The notes: generated by a model not told the origin, from the sequence alone. A stretch of 64,000 nucleotides of DNA from Aquirufa antheringensis (GCF_004307425.1 NZ_SEWZ01000001.1:125662-189661), one strand, 5' to 3'; shown: positions 9,219 through 17,612, numbered from the stretch's first letter. Numbers and translations: made by a program.

Positions 9219-10208
9219 ATGAAGAAAATACTTGGAGTCATTGTTCTACTGATCGCCGTCTATTTTTTAGGGCCTAAACCAGCGGCGCCTGTACTTACGC
9301 CTAGTGCGAGTTGGACGGATATTCCGGATTCTGTTAGTCAAATCGATGCTTACATTGCAGCTAAAGAATCGAAGACGGTGTTGAAGCCGGGGAATGAGGC
9401 GCGTGTTATTTGGGCAGATTCAGCGCAGCCTAAAAAGACCAAAATTGTCTTTATGTACGTGCACGGATTTTCTGCTTCACCTATGGAAGGTGATCCTTTG
9501 CACCGGGAGGTGGCGAAGAAATTTGGCGCGAACTTATTGCTAGCCCGTGTGGCGGGTCATGGGGTGCCAGATTCGGATTCCACTTATGCTACCGTGACAG
9601 CGGATGAATATTACCAAAGTGTCGAAAACTACTATGCAATCGCGAAGAAATTGGGTGATGAGGTAGTGGTTTTGGGAACGTCTTTTGGGGGAGCGATGTC
9701 GCTCGTTTTAGCGGCTAACCATCCGGAAATTAAGGCTTTAATGCTCTACGGACCTTGCATCGCGATCAAAGATCCCAATGCGACCTTATTGGATAATCCG
9801 TGGGGATTGCAAATGGCCCACCTGATAACGGGAAGTGATTACCGGGATATTCCAGTGATGGCGCCAGGACACGCGGAAAATTGGAGTTTGCATTATAGAC
9901 TAGAGGGCGTGGTGGCAGTGCAGAACTTATTGACGCATGCGATGACAAAAGAAGTCTTTGAAAAGGTGAAAATCCCCGTATTTATGGGTTATTATTATAA
10001 AGATGAGGAACACCAGGACAACGTGGTTTCGGTGGATGCGATGAAGGAAATGTATGCCGCTTTAGGCACACCTGCTGCGTTGAAAAGGGAAGAGGCTTTT
10101 CCTAATTCGGGCAATCACGTGATTACGTCTAACCTACTCGGTAAATTAACGGATAAACCAATTGCATCGTCGGAGGATTTCTTGCGCGATGTGGTTAAAC
10201 TAAACTAA
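9219..10208 (+). CDS. Alpha/beta hydrolase with N-terminal membrane anchor
   Basis: A 329-residue serine hydrolase of the alpha/beta fold. Residues 4-18 form a hydrophobic anchor or uncleaved signal. An HGF oxyanion-type motif is at 82-84, the nucleophile elbow GTSFG puts the serine at 155, and a late SGNH near residue 298 probably supplies the catalytic histidine. The overall look is that of monoacylglycerol-lipase-like carboxylesterases, but I cannot name the substrate. It begins 3 bases after the HdrC-like gene and ends 1 base before the hydroxylase-type gene, so it is co-transcribed with both. The neighbouring lipid-modifying enzyme makes a lipid ester substrate plausible (inference). Confidence 0.82.
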   Translation: MKKILGVIVLLIAVYFLGPKPAAPVLTPSASWTDIPDSVSQIDAYIAAKESKTVLKPGNEARVIWADSAQPKKTKIVFMYVHGFSASPMEGDPLHREVAKKFGANLLLARVAGHGVPDSDSTYATVTADEYYQSVENYYAIAKKLGDEVVVLGTSFGGAMSLVLAANHPEIKALMLYGPCIAIKDPNATLLDNPWGLQMAHLITGSDYRDIPVMAPGHAENWSLHYRLEGVVAVQNLLTHAMTKEVFEKVKIPVFMGYYYKDEEHQDNVVSVDAMKEMYAALGTPAALKREEAFPNSGNHVITSNLLGKLTDKPIASSEDFLRDVVKLN

Positions 10209-10209
10209 G

Positions 10210-11079
10210 ATGGGACCAACTTTAATTTTATACGCGGTACCCTTTTTCCTATTCACGGTTCTTTTAGAGTCGTATATCGTCTATAAGATGCACCGAGATT
10301 ACGTGGAGGCAAAGGATTCGATGACGTCGATAGGCTTAGGTTTAGGGAATTTAGGGATTGGATTTGTGACGAAGGCGATTACGTTCGGTGCATCATTTTA
10401 TGTATACAATAACTGGAAATTGTTTGATTTAGGCCAAACCTGGCCCATTTGGGTATTGGCCTTCTTCGGTGAAGACTTGACCTATTATTGGGTTCACCGC
10501 ATCTCACATGAGATTCGTTTTTACTGGGCTTCCCACATGGTGCACCATTCGTCACCTCATTATAATTTAGCGGCGGCCTTGCGTCAAACCTGGACGGGGA
10601 ATCTATCAGGTGGTTTTGTCTTTTGGCTTTGGTTGCCTTTGATTGGGGTGCATCCGTTTATTGTGATGTTCTTCCAGCAAACGAGTTTACTGTACCAATA
10701 CTGGATTCACACGGAATTGATTAACAAGATGCCGCGCTGGTTTGAATATATTTTGAATACACCCTCGCACCACCGCGTGCACCACGGGACGGATTTGGAT
10801 TATTTAGACACGAATTATGCGGGGGTGTTGATTATTTGGGATCGGATGTTTGGGTCCTTCGTGAGTGAAAATCAACGTCCACATTATGGCTTAACGAAGC
10901 AGATTGAGAGCTATAATCCGGCTAAAATTGCCTTCTATGAATGGGTTCAAATCGCCAAAGACGTGGCTAGCGCAAAAAGTATGAAAGCGGTATTTGGGTA
11001 TATTTTTGGGCCTCCGGGCTGGAGTGACGATGGAAGTCGATTAACGGTGACGCAAATGCGCGAGCAACAAAAGAAATAA
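10210..11079 (+). CDS. Sterol desaturase / fatty acid hydroxylase superfamily protein
   Basis: A 289-residue integral membrane di-iron oxygenase of the fatty acid hydroxylase superfamily (PF04116). The metal-binding histidine boxes are complete: HRISH at 96-100, HMVHH at 109-113 and HHRVHH at 187-192. About four membrane segments surround them. Members hydroxylate or desaturate lipid tails, carotenoids or sterols with O2 and an electron donor. In this operon it lies between two Fe-S proteins (7902 and 11079) that could supply electrons, but that link is inference. The stop TAA overlaps the next gene's ATG by one base (TAATG), showing translational coupling with the CCG-domain gene. Confidence 0.88.
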   Translation: MGPTLILYAVPFFLFTVLLESYIVYKMHRDYVEAKDSMTSIGLGLGNLGIGFVTKAITFGASFYVYNNWKLFDLGQTWPIWVLAFFGEDLTYYWVHRISHEIRFYWASHMVHHSSPHYNLAAALRQTWTGNLSGGFVFWLWLPLIGVHPFIVMFFQQTSLLYQYWIHTELINKMPRWFEYILNTPSHHRVHHGTDLDYLDTNYAGVLIIWDRMFGSFVSENQRPHYGLTKQIESYNPAKIAFYEWVQIAKDVASAKSMKAVFGYIFGPPGWSDDGSRLTVTQMREQQKK

Positions 11080-11852
11080 TGGAGACGATTAAAACGATGG
11101 CTGAATTCGCCGCAGCGGGGGAGCAGCCGGAATTTCTTTTTTGGGTAGGATGTGCGGGTTCTTTTGATGACCGCCACAAGAAAGTGACCCGGGCCTTTGC
11201 GGAGATTTTGCAAAAGGTAGGGATCAGCTTTGCTGTCCTAGGCACGGAAGAATCGTGCACCGGAGATCCAGCACGCCGTGCGGGGAATGAGTTTTTATTC
11301 CAAATGCAGGCGATGTCTAACATCGAGGTTTTAAACCTCTATGCGGTAAAGAAAATAGTGACGGCTTGCCCGCATTGTTTTAATACTTTAAAAAATGAAT
11401 ACCCTACGTTGGGCGGGAATTATGAGGTGATTCACCATAGCCAGCTTTTGGCAGAATTAATCTCCTCAGGCAAGATTAAAGCCTCTGATGGCTCCTCTCT
11501 GGAACAAGTGGCCTACCACGATTCTTGCTATTTAGGCAGAGGAAATGGGGTCTATGAAGCACCGCGCGAGATCATTGCCGGATTGAAAAAGGAACTAATT
11601 GAGTTAAAAAGTTGTAGAACAAAAGGCCTCTGCTGTGGAGCAGGCGGCGCACAAGTATTCAAAGAACCGGAAGCGGGCGGCGAAGACGTGCAGGTGAAAA
11701 GAGTCCAAGAAATGGTCGATTCTGGAGTCAGTAAAGTGGCCTTAGCATGCCCCTTCTGCATGGTCATGGTCCAAGACGGCCTGAATAAAGTAGGCAAAGA
11801 AAAGCACATCCAAGTAGTAGATTTAGCTGAGTTAGTGCAGCAATCCATGTAA
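11079..11852 (+). CDS. CCG-domain (Fe-S)-binding protein, HdrB/GlpC-C-terminal-like
   Basis: A 257-residue soluble protein with two cysteine-rich CCG domains: C25, C60, C97-C100 in the first and C150, C185-C186, C224-C227 in the second. This is the heterodisulfide-reductase B / lactate-utilisation LutA pattern, which holds an unusual Fe-S cluster and does two-electron chemistry. Its natural partner is the membrane HdrC-like protein encoded at 7902; in relatives the two are usually adjacent, whereas here two lipid-type enzymes lie between them. The ATG overlaps the preceding stop by one base. The actual substrate cannot be deduced. Confidence 0.87.
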   Translation: METIKTMAEFAAAGEQPEFLFWVGCAGSFDDRHKKVTRAFAEILQKVGISFAVLGTEESCTGDPARRAGNEFLFQMQAMSNIEVLNLYAVKKIVTACPHCFNTLKNEYPTLGGNYEVIHHSQLLAELISSGKIKASDGSSLEQVAYHDSCYLGRGNGVYEAPREIIAGLKKELIELKSCRTKGLCCGAGGAQVFKEPEAGGEDVQVKRVQEMVDSGVSKVALACPFCMVMVQDGLNKVGKEKHIQVVDLAELVQQSM

Positions 11853-11855
11853 TAT

Positions 11856-12329
11856 ATGTATTTACCCATCGAACAAATGCCTGATCATTCCCGCGTCTGG
11901 GTCTATCAAGCGAACCGACCTTTTACGGCACCCGAAAAGCAAGCCATTCAGGACTATTTAGCACCAGCCATAACCCAATGGGCGGCACACGGAGCAGGTT
12001 TAAACGCGTCTTTTGAGATTCGCTTTCAACAAGTGATCGTCATCGCGGTGGACGAAACCGTGAATGCAGCCTCCGGCTGTTCGATCGATGCGTCCACGCG
12101 CTGGTTTAAGGAGATGGGTGCAAACTTAGGAATTGACTTCTTCGATCGCAGTACGGCGGTAGTGGTGGGAGAAGAACTTACCTTGATCCCTCTGGCTGCT
12201 TTGAAAAACAATCCTTTGCTTTCGCCATCTACTCCAATTATTCCATTGCAAACGGAATCATTGGGCGCTTACCGAGCGGGCTGGTTACAAGCCGCAAATA
12301 CCACTTGGTTACAACGTTATTTCGCATAA
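11856..12329 (+). CDS. Conserved Bacteroidota protein of unknown function
   Basis: A 157-residue protein I recognise as a widely conserved Bacteroidota family, often mislabelled as an ABC transporter ATPase. It shows no Walker A, signature or other nucleotide-binding motif, so that label is not supported. It starts with the MYLPIEQMPDHSRVWVYQ-type N-terminus characteristic of the family. It has no signal peptide or membrane segment, so it is probably cytoplasmic; Cys79 lies in a conserved-looking SGCSID stretch. It begins 3 bases after the CCG-domain gene and ends 1 base before the methionine sulfoxide reductase gene, so it is co-transcribed. Function unknown. Confidence 0.75.
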   Translation: MYLPIEQMPDHSRVWVYQANRPFTAPEKQAIQDYLAPAITQWAAHGAGLNASFEIRFQQVIVIAVDETVNAASGCSIDASTRWFKEMGANLGIDFFDRSTAVVVGEELTLIPLAALKNNPLLSPSTPIIPLQTESLGAYRAGWLQAANTTWLQRYFA

Positions 12330-12330
12330 G

Positions 12331-12822
12331 ATGGCAGAGGATCTAGTAAAAATCGAGGGAACCCGCGCAGAAAAATACGCGTCCTTATATCCCCAAATTC
12401 AATCTCTCTTAGCCGGAGAAACCGACAAATACGCGAACCTAGCGAATATCGCGGCGGCGGTGCACGAGGTATTCGGCTTTTTCTGGGTAGGTTTCTACCT
12501 CACAAAGGAGAATCAATTAGTCTTAGGGCCATTCCAGGGTCCTGTAGCTTGCACCCGAATTCCATTCCATAAGGGAGTTTGCGGGCATGCTTATACAACG
12601 AAAGAAACGGTTTTAGTGCCGGATGTAGAAGCATTCCCAGGTCACATTGCCTGCGCTTCGGCTTCGAAGTCAGAGATTGTTTTACCTGCGATCGTGAATG
12701 GAGAAGTCGTGCTGGTTTTTGATCTGGATTCAGACCAATTAGCAGATTTTTCTGAGGTGGATCAGCAAGGGCTAGAAAAAATAATTCGATTAATCGAGGA
12801 GTCTTGGACTTCTTGGGTCTAA
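12331..12822 (+). CDS. msrC: Free methionine-(R)-sulfoxide reductase (GAF domain)
   Basis: Reduces free methionine-R-sulfoxide in the cytoplasm, part of oxidative-stress repair. It is a single 163-residue GAF domain. The three family cysteines are at 74, 84 and 108; their spacing (10 and 24) is the same as in the E. coli enzyme (84, 94, 118), which strongly supports the assignment and an active enzyme. It is the last gene of the run beginning at 7902, with 1 base to its upstream neighbour. Its TAA overlaps the convergent psd stop within the 4 bases CTAA. Confidence 0.93.
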   Translation: MAEDLVKIEGTRAEKYASLYPQIQSLLAGETDKYANLANIAAAVHEVFGFFWVGFYLTKENQLVLGPFQGPVACTRIPFHKGVCGHAYTTKETVLVPDVEAFPGHIACASASKSEIVLPAIVNGEVVLVFDLDSDQLADFSEVDQQGLEKIIRLIEESWTSWV

Positions 12823-13478
12823 GCTAATCGCGCAATCACCGTTTCGCCGCCTACTGGTTTGTCGTCGATGTTTACACAGATTTCTGCGTCTAAAGGCAGA
12901 TAGATATCGATTCGGCTACCGAATTTGATAAAGCCAAATTCTGTTCCTTGAACAACCGCATCCCCTTCTTTCGCATACCAGCAAATACGCTTTGCAAGAG
13001 CTCCTGCAATTTGACGAAAAAGGACCTCTGTCCCATTTTCGTGCTTTACTACGTAGGTAGTGCGCTCGTTTTCGGTACTTGATTTAGGGTGCCAAGCGAC
13101 TAAAAATTTGCCTGGATGGTATTTAAAATAAGAAACGATACCAGAGATTGGATTGAAATTCACGTGTACATTAAGGGGAGACATGAAGATCGAAACCTGG
13201 CGGCGTGGACCTTTAAAATATTCTGTCTCGACCGTTTCCTCGATCACTACTACCTTTCCATCTGCCGGAGCGATGATATTTTTAGGGTCCAGCACGGTCT
13301 GGCGCTTAGGAACACGGAAAAATTGTAGGATGATTAAGTAAAATAAGGAGGTGATCACCACGATGGCCTCTCTTACATAGACATTTTCTGGAAAGAAGTA
13401 CGCAACCAGGCCATTAATACCTAATACGATGAGTAATGATGTCAATAATAAGGTTCGTCCTTCTCTATGTAATGTCAT
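12819..13478 (-). CDS. psd: Phosphatidylserine decarboxylase family protein
   Basis: Converts phosphatidylserine to phosphatidylethanolamine at the inner membrane. This is the short, 219-residue form common in Bacteroidota. It has two hydrophobic segments near the N-terminus (about 10-29 and 37-54), a conserved APADGKV stretch at 70-76, and the autocleavage site GS at 187-188, where Ser188 becomes the pyruvoyl group. It converges with msrC (4-base stop overlap). Its promoter element overlaps the promoter of the divergently transcribed sensor-like gene. Confidence 0.93.
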   Translation of the reverse strand: MTLHREGRTLLLTSLLIVLGINGLVAYFFPENVYVREAIVVITSLFYLIILQFFRVPKRQTVLDPKNIIAPADGKVVVIEETVETEYFKGPRRQVSIFMSPLNVHVNFNPISGIVSYFKYHPGKFLVAWHPKSSTENERTTYVVKHENGTEVLFRQIAGALAKRICWYAKEGDAVVQGTEFGFIKFGSRIDIYLPLDAEICVNIDDKPVGGETVIARLA

Positions 13479-13498
13479 ACGTGGAATGCTAAATAAAC

Positions 13499-13527
13499 TT
13501 GTTAATTTGCAAAATTAGTTATTTTTG
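13499..13527 (+). promoter_or_regulatory. Promoter of the sensor-like gene at 13547
   Basis: TTG at 13499-13501, an 18-base spacer, then TATTTTTG at 13520-13527. It lies 19 bases before the ATG at 13547 and overlaps the opposing psd promoter element. Confidence 0.6.
13510..13517 (-). promoter_or_regulatory. -7 promoter element of psd
   Basis: TAATTTTG on the minus strand (TAnnTTTG), 31 bases before the psd ATG at 13478. It falls inside the spacer of the plus-strand promoter, so polymerase binding at the two sites should be mutually exclusive. Confidence 0.5.
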
Positions 13528-13546
13528 GGGACGCAACCACAATAAC

Positions 13547-14965
13547 ATGCTAAAAAAAGCGAGTCTGTTTCTTCTATTCCTCCTCTTAATAGGCTCTTCA
13601 GCGAGCGCACAGTTTATTAAATGGCAGGAGGAGAATTCCTCGAGTTTTTTAAGACTGAATTTAAATTCCCACGAAATTTCGCGTTTTAACCCTAAAACAG
13701 GTTGGATGCGCCTAGACACTCTTCATACGGAGGATGTCGATTTTAAAGATTTAATGCCCACATCTGAAGGGGTTGTTGAATTCAGAATTAACAAAACATC
13801 CACCTTCTATTTGACCATTCATTGTACGGGACAGGTCTATCTATTAGATAAGTCAAATTGGTCACTTAAGCGCTTAGATAAAACCTTTTACCGGGGGGCA
13901 AATTGCAAAAATAGCGTGTTCATGCGAGGGGATGAGTTGTTTTCTTTTGGCGGCTATGGGTTTTGGCATTCATCAAATATTTTAACCAAATATGATTTTA
14001 TAGGGAAGGAATGGCTCTCCATCGCGGCGGATGGCGATATTCCAGCGTCTATTTTCGATGGCATAGTAGGTTATGCCCCTAAAAAAGACCGCTTCTATGT
14101 GTTAAGCACGGTGGAAATGAATGATACGGAGAAGAAAACGGCTTTCAATCGAGATTATGGGATGTATGAATATGATTTCTTTAATCAAAAGTTTTCGCGC
14201 ATCGGGGAAGTTAAATTAAAAGAAGTGCGTGATTTTTTGAATACGAAATTGATTAAGCATTATCTCTTCACTGGGCGCTATTTTATAATTCCGGATAAGC
14301 CTAACCAAGAGTACCCTTACGATACGATGCTAATCATTGATGTGGAAGATGATTTTAAAGTTTATCAATGGACAAACCCGCACCGTATTTTCCTAAATAC
14401 CCATGGTGGAGAAGAAGTAGAAACGTACATGCGGGTGAAAGGGGATAGTCTGCTTTGGTCTAGCCAAATCGAACGAACAGTGAACCGCGAATTGGCTTAT
14501 TCTCATTTGCTCATCAGTCAAGTGCTGCGAGAGTCAGCTTATATTGGTACATTGGACGAAAGTCCTTGGTATGAGAAGTTTTCTGTTGTGTTAATTTCGC
14601 TTGTCTTTTTGGCTGTCCTAATCCTAGGAATCAGATTGTTCCGTCATCTTCAGCAATCTAAATTGAAGAAATCCATTCGCTTCATGTTAGGAGCAAATGA
14701 ACGGTTATTTTTAGATTTTCTAGTTTTGAATTACGACCAGGGCTTTGTGAATGGTCATCAGATTATCGCCTTCTTTGGCAAACATAAAAGCTCTCCAGAA
14801 TCTCAAAGGCAGTTTAGAGCCAAGTTAATCGAGAATTTTACCAAGACACTGGGTTTGATTTTTACGGATCAAGACATACTAGACGTACAATTAGACGAGC
14901 GTGACCAGCGGATGTTTACGTACCGTTTGCAACCAGAAATTTATAAAAAGCTGAAATCGCTTTAG
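13547..14965 (+). CDS. Membrane-anchored sensor-like protein with periplasmic beta-rich domain and cytoplasmic wHTH-like tail
   Basis: A 472-residue protein I cannot assign to a named family. Residues 1-22 are a signal peptide (ending SASAQ). Residues about 25-335 are rich in repeated aromatic, Kelch-like stretches (SFGGYGFWHSSN at 133-144; TKYDFIGKEW), consistent with a beta-propeller outside the inner membrane. A single membrane helix lies at 345-366, followed by a basic ~100-residue cytoplasmic tail. That tail resembles the C-terminal winged-helix-like region of Bacteroidota one-component membrane regulators. No histidine kinase or response-regulator motif is present. The ATG at 13547 was chosen over an upstream in-frame start at 13499 because it begins the signal peptide and lies after the promoter. 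The regulatory role is inference. Confidence 0.7.
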   Translation: MLKKASLFLLFLLLIGSSASAQFIKWQEENSSSFLRLNLNSHEISRFNPKTGWMRLDTLHTEDVDFKDLMPTSEGVVEFRINKTSTFYLTIHCTGQVYLLDKSNWSLKRLDKTFYRGANCKNSVFMRGDELFSFGGYGFWHSSNILTKYDFIGKEWLSIAADGDIPASIFDGIVGYAPKKDRFYVLSTVEMNDTEKKTAFNRDYGMYEYDFFNQKFSRIGEVKLKEVRDFLNTKLIKHYLFTGRYFIIPDKPNQEYPYDTMLIIDVEDDFKVYQWTNPHRIFLNTHGGEEVETYMRVKGDSLLWSSQIERTVNRELAYSHLLISQVLRESAYIGTLDESPWYEKFSVVLISLVFLAVLILGIRLFRHLQQSKLKKSIRFMLGANERLFLDFLVLNYDQGFVNGHQIIAFFGKHKSSPESQRQFRAKLIENFTKTLGLIFTDQDILDVQLDERDQRMFTYRLQPEIYKKLKSL

Positions 14966-15507
14966 TCTTTGAAAATAACGATGGGATCGGTTTCAATCGT
15001 ATTACTTTGATTAAACGCATTATCCCGGATGAAAATCTTAAACTTTAGGGTGTCGTTCTTCGCTGTGAATTGCGGGCTGTATCCTTTGTAGAAGGCGTAC
15101 ACAAATTGGGTAGAATAATCGATGCTACCTTCGATGGGGCCTGCTTTTTGATTTGGTTTGAAGTTAAAATTCATCAAACCGCCTAAAGCTGGGGTGAACG
15201 TGATGGGAATAAAGACACCATTCTTTTGCAACATGACAGCCACCTCGAAATTGCGAAAATCCTTATACTTAGGGTCCGATTTTAATTGAGCTTCCGTAAG
15301 CCCTAAATCGCCTTCCGCATCTTGGAAGTTAATGCTCATAATAACCGAATCGATTTTCGTCGTGCCGCCAAAACCATCATTACTCGATTTTGTGATCTTT
15401 TGAATCGACTTAAATGAAATCGCAGGTGTAGAGCTAAAGCTAGGTTCTTGTACACAAGCACCCAGACTCAATAAGATAATCGCTACAACTCCAATTAATT
15501 TTCGCAT
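14962..15507 (-). CDS. Putative lipoprotein of unknown function
   Basis: A 181-residue lipoprotein: basic N-terminus, hydrophobic stretch 5-16 and lipobox LGAC with Cys18. The mature part is beta-rich with an FQDAEGDLG segment and an IFIRDNAFNQSN segment, a pattern I have seen in short Bacteroidota lipoproteins without assigned function. It converges with the sensor-like gene with a 4-base TTAG overlap of the two stops and diverges from the LuxE-like gene. No function can be given. Confidence 0.75.
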   Translation of the reverse strand: MRKLIGVVAIILLSLGACVQEPSFSSTPAISFKSIQKITKSSNDGFGGTTKIDSVIMSINFQDAEGDLGLTEAQLKSDPKYKDFRNFEVAVMLQKNGVFIPITFTPALGGLMNFNFKPNQKAGPIEGSIDYSTQFVYAFYKGYSPQFTAKNDTLKFKIFIRDNAFNQSNTIETDPIVIFKD

Positions 15508-15549
15508 TGATTCATTGAAATTTTCAACAGTAAAGTTAATGATTTGCGT

Positions 15550-15557
15550 TAATTTTG
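15550..15557 (+). promoter_or_regulatory. -7 promoter element for the LuxE-like gene
   Basis: TAATTTTG (TAnnTTTG) 21 bases before the ATG at 15579. No clear -33 element. Confidence 0.45.
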
Positions 15558-15578
15558 CGCTACATCAGGTAAAATCAA

Positions 15579-16619
15579 ATGGATCAAGCGATCGCACAGG
15601 AAAGGGAGAGTTTAAAAAGCCGGGTCTTGCACATGCAGGTAGCTGATTTTGACGCGCTTTCTTTAGATGTCTTTCGTTTTCAGTATGCCTATAATCCACT
15701 CTACCAGCAGTATGTGCAGCTATCCGGTGTGTCGCCAGAAAAGGTGGAGCATTGGACGCAGATCCCTTTTTTGCCGATTGAATTATTCAAAAATCACCAA
15801 GTGTTAACCGGTTCTGAGCCCGTTTTATTCTCTTTTGAAAGTTCCGGAACGACTGGTCAGATTCCCTCCAAACACCCCGTTTGTGATCCCGGATTCTACC
15901 AAGAAATTTCGAAAATCGCCTTTGAGCGGGAATATGGATCACTCAGCGATTACCATATTTTCGCTTTATTACCTTCCTACTTAGAGCGCTCGACTTCTTC
16001 GCTGGTCTTCATGATGGATCATTTTATCAAAGCGTCGGGGTCAGACTTGTCTGGCTTTTATTTGAATCAGTATCAGGAGCTGGTGCAAGCTTTGCGGAAA
16101 GCCTTGGCGACAGATAAGAAAGTTTGGCTGATGGGCGTGACCTTTGGTTTGTTGGATTTAGTGGATTCGGGTATTGATTTGTCTTTCTTAAATGAGCACA
16201 AAGAGCGCTTGATTGTGATGGAGACGGGTGGGATGAAAGGTCGCCGCGAGGAGTGGATTCGCGATAAGGTACATGCTTATTTACAAGAGAAGATGGGGCT
16301 AGATTCTATCGCCTCGGAATATGGGATGACGGAGTTGTTTTCGCAGGGATATGCAAAATTTCAGGGAATATTTACGCCGGCTTACACGATGCGCGTTTGT
16401 TTGCGGGAGGTGGGCGATCCGTTTGCCTTAGTGACTCAGCCGCATAAAACGGGAGGGATTAAAGTCGCGGATTTGGGAAACATCGATTCCTGTTCCTTTA
16501 TTGAAACAAAGGATTTAGGTTCCTTAGAAGACGATGGGATCCGATTTAAAGTACTTGGCCGTTTCGATAATTCCGAAATGCGCGGTTGCAGCCTGATGGT
16601 CTCAGGGATGGGGAACTAG
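15579..16619 (+). CDS. LuxE-like acyl-protein synthetase / adenylating enzyme
   Basis: A 346-residue member of the LuxE-type branch (PF04443) of the adenylate-forming superfamily. The phosphate-binding loop is FESSGTTGQIPSKH at about residues 88-101, and a YGMTE motif near 247-251 matches the conserved adenylate-binding motif of these enzymes. LuxE activates fatty acids for bioluminescence, but no luxC, luxD or luciferase genes are here, so another acyl or carboxylic acid substrate is likely. It is shorter than full acyl-CoA synthetases and lacks their separate C-terminal lid domain as far as I can judge. It converges with moaE with an 18-base coding overlap. Substrate unknown. Confidence 0.8.
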   Translation: MDQAIAQERESLKSRVLHMQVADFDALSLDVFRFQYAYNPLYQQYVQLSGVSPEKVEHWTQIPFLPIELFKNHQVLTGSEPVLFSFESSGTTGQIPSKHPVCDPGFYQEISKIAFEREYGSLSDYHIFALLPSYLERSTSSLVFMMDHFIKASGSDLSGFYLNQYQELVQALRKALATDKKVWLMGVTFGLLDLVDSGIDLSFLNEHKERLIVMETGGMKGRREEWIRDKVHAYLQEKMGLDSIASEYGMTELFSQGYAKFQGIFTPAYTMRVCLREVGDPFALVTQPHKTGGIKVADLGNIDSCSFIETKDLGSLEDDGIRFKVLGRFDNSEMRGCSLMVSGMGN

Positions 16620-17021
16620 CCACGATGAGCCGTCCTCGTAGAATTCATTTTTCCAAATTGGCACTTCTTGTTTCAAGGTATCAATCAACCATTCGCAGGC
16701 TTTGAAAGCTTCTGCTCGGTGTACGGAAGTCACTCCAATCAACACGGCAATATCTCCTATTTCTAAAGGACCCGTTCTGTGGACCAAAGCGATGCGCTCG
16801 ATGGGCCATTTTTCAGCCGCTTGATCGCATAATAATTCGATTTGCTTCAAAGCCATGGGAGGGTATGCTTCCATCGTCAAAGCTTTGACCTCTTTTCCTT
16901 GGTTCTTATTTCTAATGGTTCCTATAAACAGACAAATGCCACCTGCCACCGGATCCTGCAAGAATTGGTAGTAGGGGTCGATCGAAATCGCTTCCGCGCT
17001 TAAGTCGATTTTGTGAATCAT
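16602..17021 (-). CDS. moaE: Molybdopterin synthase catalytic subunit
   Basis: Transfers sulfur from the MoaD thiocarboxylate to precursor Z to make molybdopterin. It is 139 residues, near the family norm of about 150. The conserved HRTGPLEIGD stretch is at 81-90 and VHRAEAF at 100-106, and the active-site lysines appear as K117 and K124. Other molybdenum cofactor genes are absent from the window. It overlaps folA by 4 bases (ATGA), so the two are translationally coupled; both act in pterin chemistry, which may explain the pairing (inference). The 3' end overlaps the convergent LuxE-like gene by 18 bases. Confidence 0.93.
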   Translation of the reverse strand: MIHKIDLSAEAISIDPYYQFLQDPVAGGICLFIGTIRNKNQGKEVKALTMEAYPPMALKQIELLCDQAAEKWPIERIALVHRTGPLEIGDIAVLIGVTSVHRAEAFKACEWLIDTLKQEVPIWKNEFYEDGSSWLVPHP

Positions 17022-17506
17022 TTTCTGCTGTAGGTCAAATAGCTGTACTGGTAGGTATTTTTCTCATCGGTCACCCCGCGTTCTTTTTCCGTCACCGTCC
17101 ATTGGTCTGCGGAAATTTCAGGGAAAAAGGCATCCCCCTCGAAAATGTCATGTAGTTGAGTGACTAAAATTTGATCCGCCACCGCTAAAGAAAGCGCATA
17201 AATTTCAGCACCACCCACGATGAAAATGTCTTCGCGGCTTAATGATTTTGCCTTTAAGATGGCCTCTTCGATGGAAGTCGTGCAGATGACGCCTTCGATT
17301 TGTAGGCCAGGCGTGCGTGAAATAACAATCGTGGTACGATTAGGAAGTGGCTTTCCAATGGAATCGTAGGTTTTGCGCCCCATGATGATCACATGACCCG
17401 TGGTTAAGGCCTTGAATCTTTTCAGATCCGCCGGCAAATGCCAAATCAGTTCATTGTTTTTTCCAATGACCCGGTTTTCATCAAAAGCAACGAGTATTTT
17501 TATCAC
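17018..17506 (-). CDS. folA: Dihydrofolate reductase
   Basis: Reduces dihydrofolate to tetrahydrofolate with NADPH. At 162 residues it has the usual length. The catalytic acid is Asp27 within WHLPADLKRF, the NADPH-binding IMGRKTYDSIG segment lies at about 41-51, and FIVGGAEIY is near the C-terminal third. It precedes moaE with a 4-base overlap. The divergent carB gene starts 174 bases away. Confidence 0.97.
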   Translation of the reverse strand: MIKILVAFDENRVIGKNNELIWHLPADLKRFKALTTGHVIIMGRKTYDSIGKPLPNRTTIVISRTPGLQIEGVICTTSIEEAILKAKSLSREDIFIVGGAEIYALSLAVADQILVTQLHDIFEGDAFFPEISADQWTVTEKERGVTDEKNTYQYSYLTYSRK

Positions 17507-17581
17507 GATTTCTACAATTTGTTGTCAAAAATAAGGGAAATTTTGGGTTCTGCCGAACCTTAACGAAAGTCTATTTTTTAT

Positions 17582-17612
17582 TTTGCAAATCGACCTTAAA
17601 ACGCTAACTTTG
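17582..17612 (+). promoter_or_regulatory. Promoter of carB
   Basis: TTTG at 17582-17585, a 19-base spacer and TAACTTTG at 17605-17612: one of the best matches to the Bacteroidota consensus in the window. It implies a leader of about 60 bases. Confidence 0.7.

Noticed and set aside
11856-12329. ABC transporter ATPase label for the 157-residue protein
   Set aside because: No Walker A, signature or Walker B motif is present.
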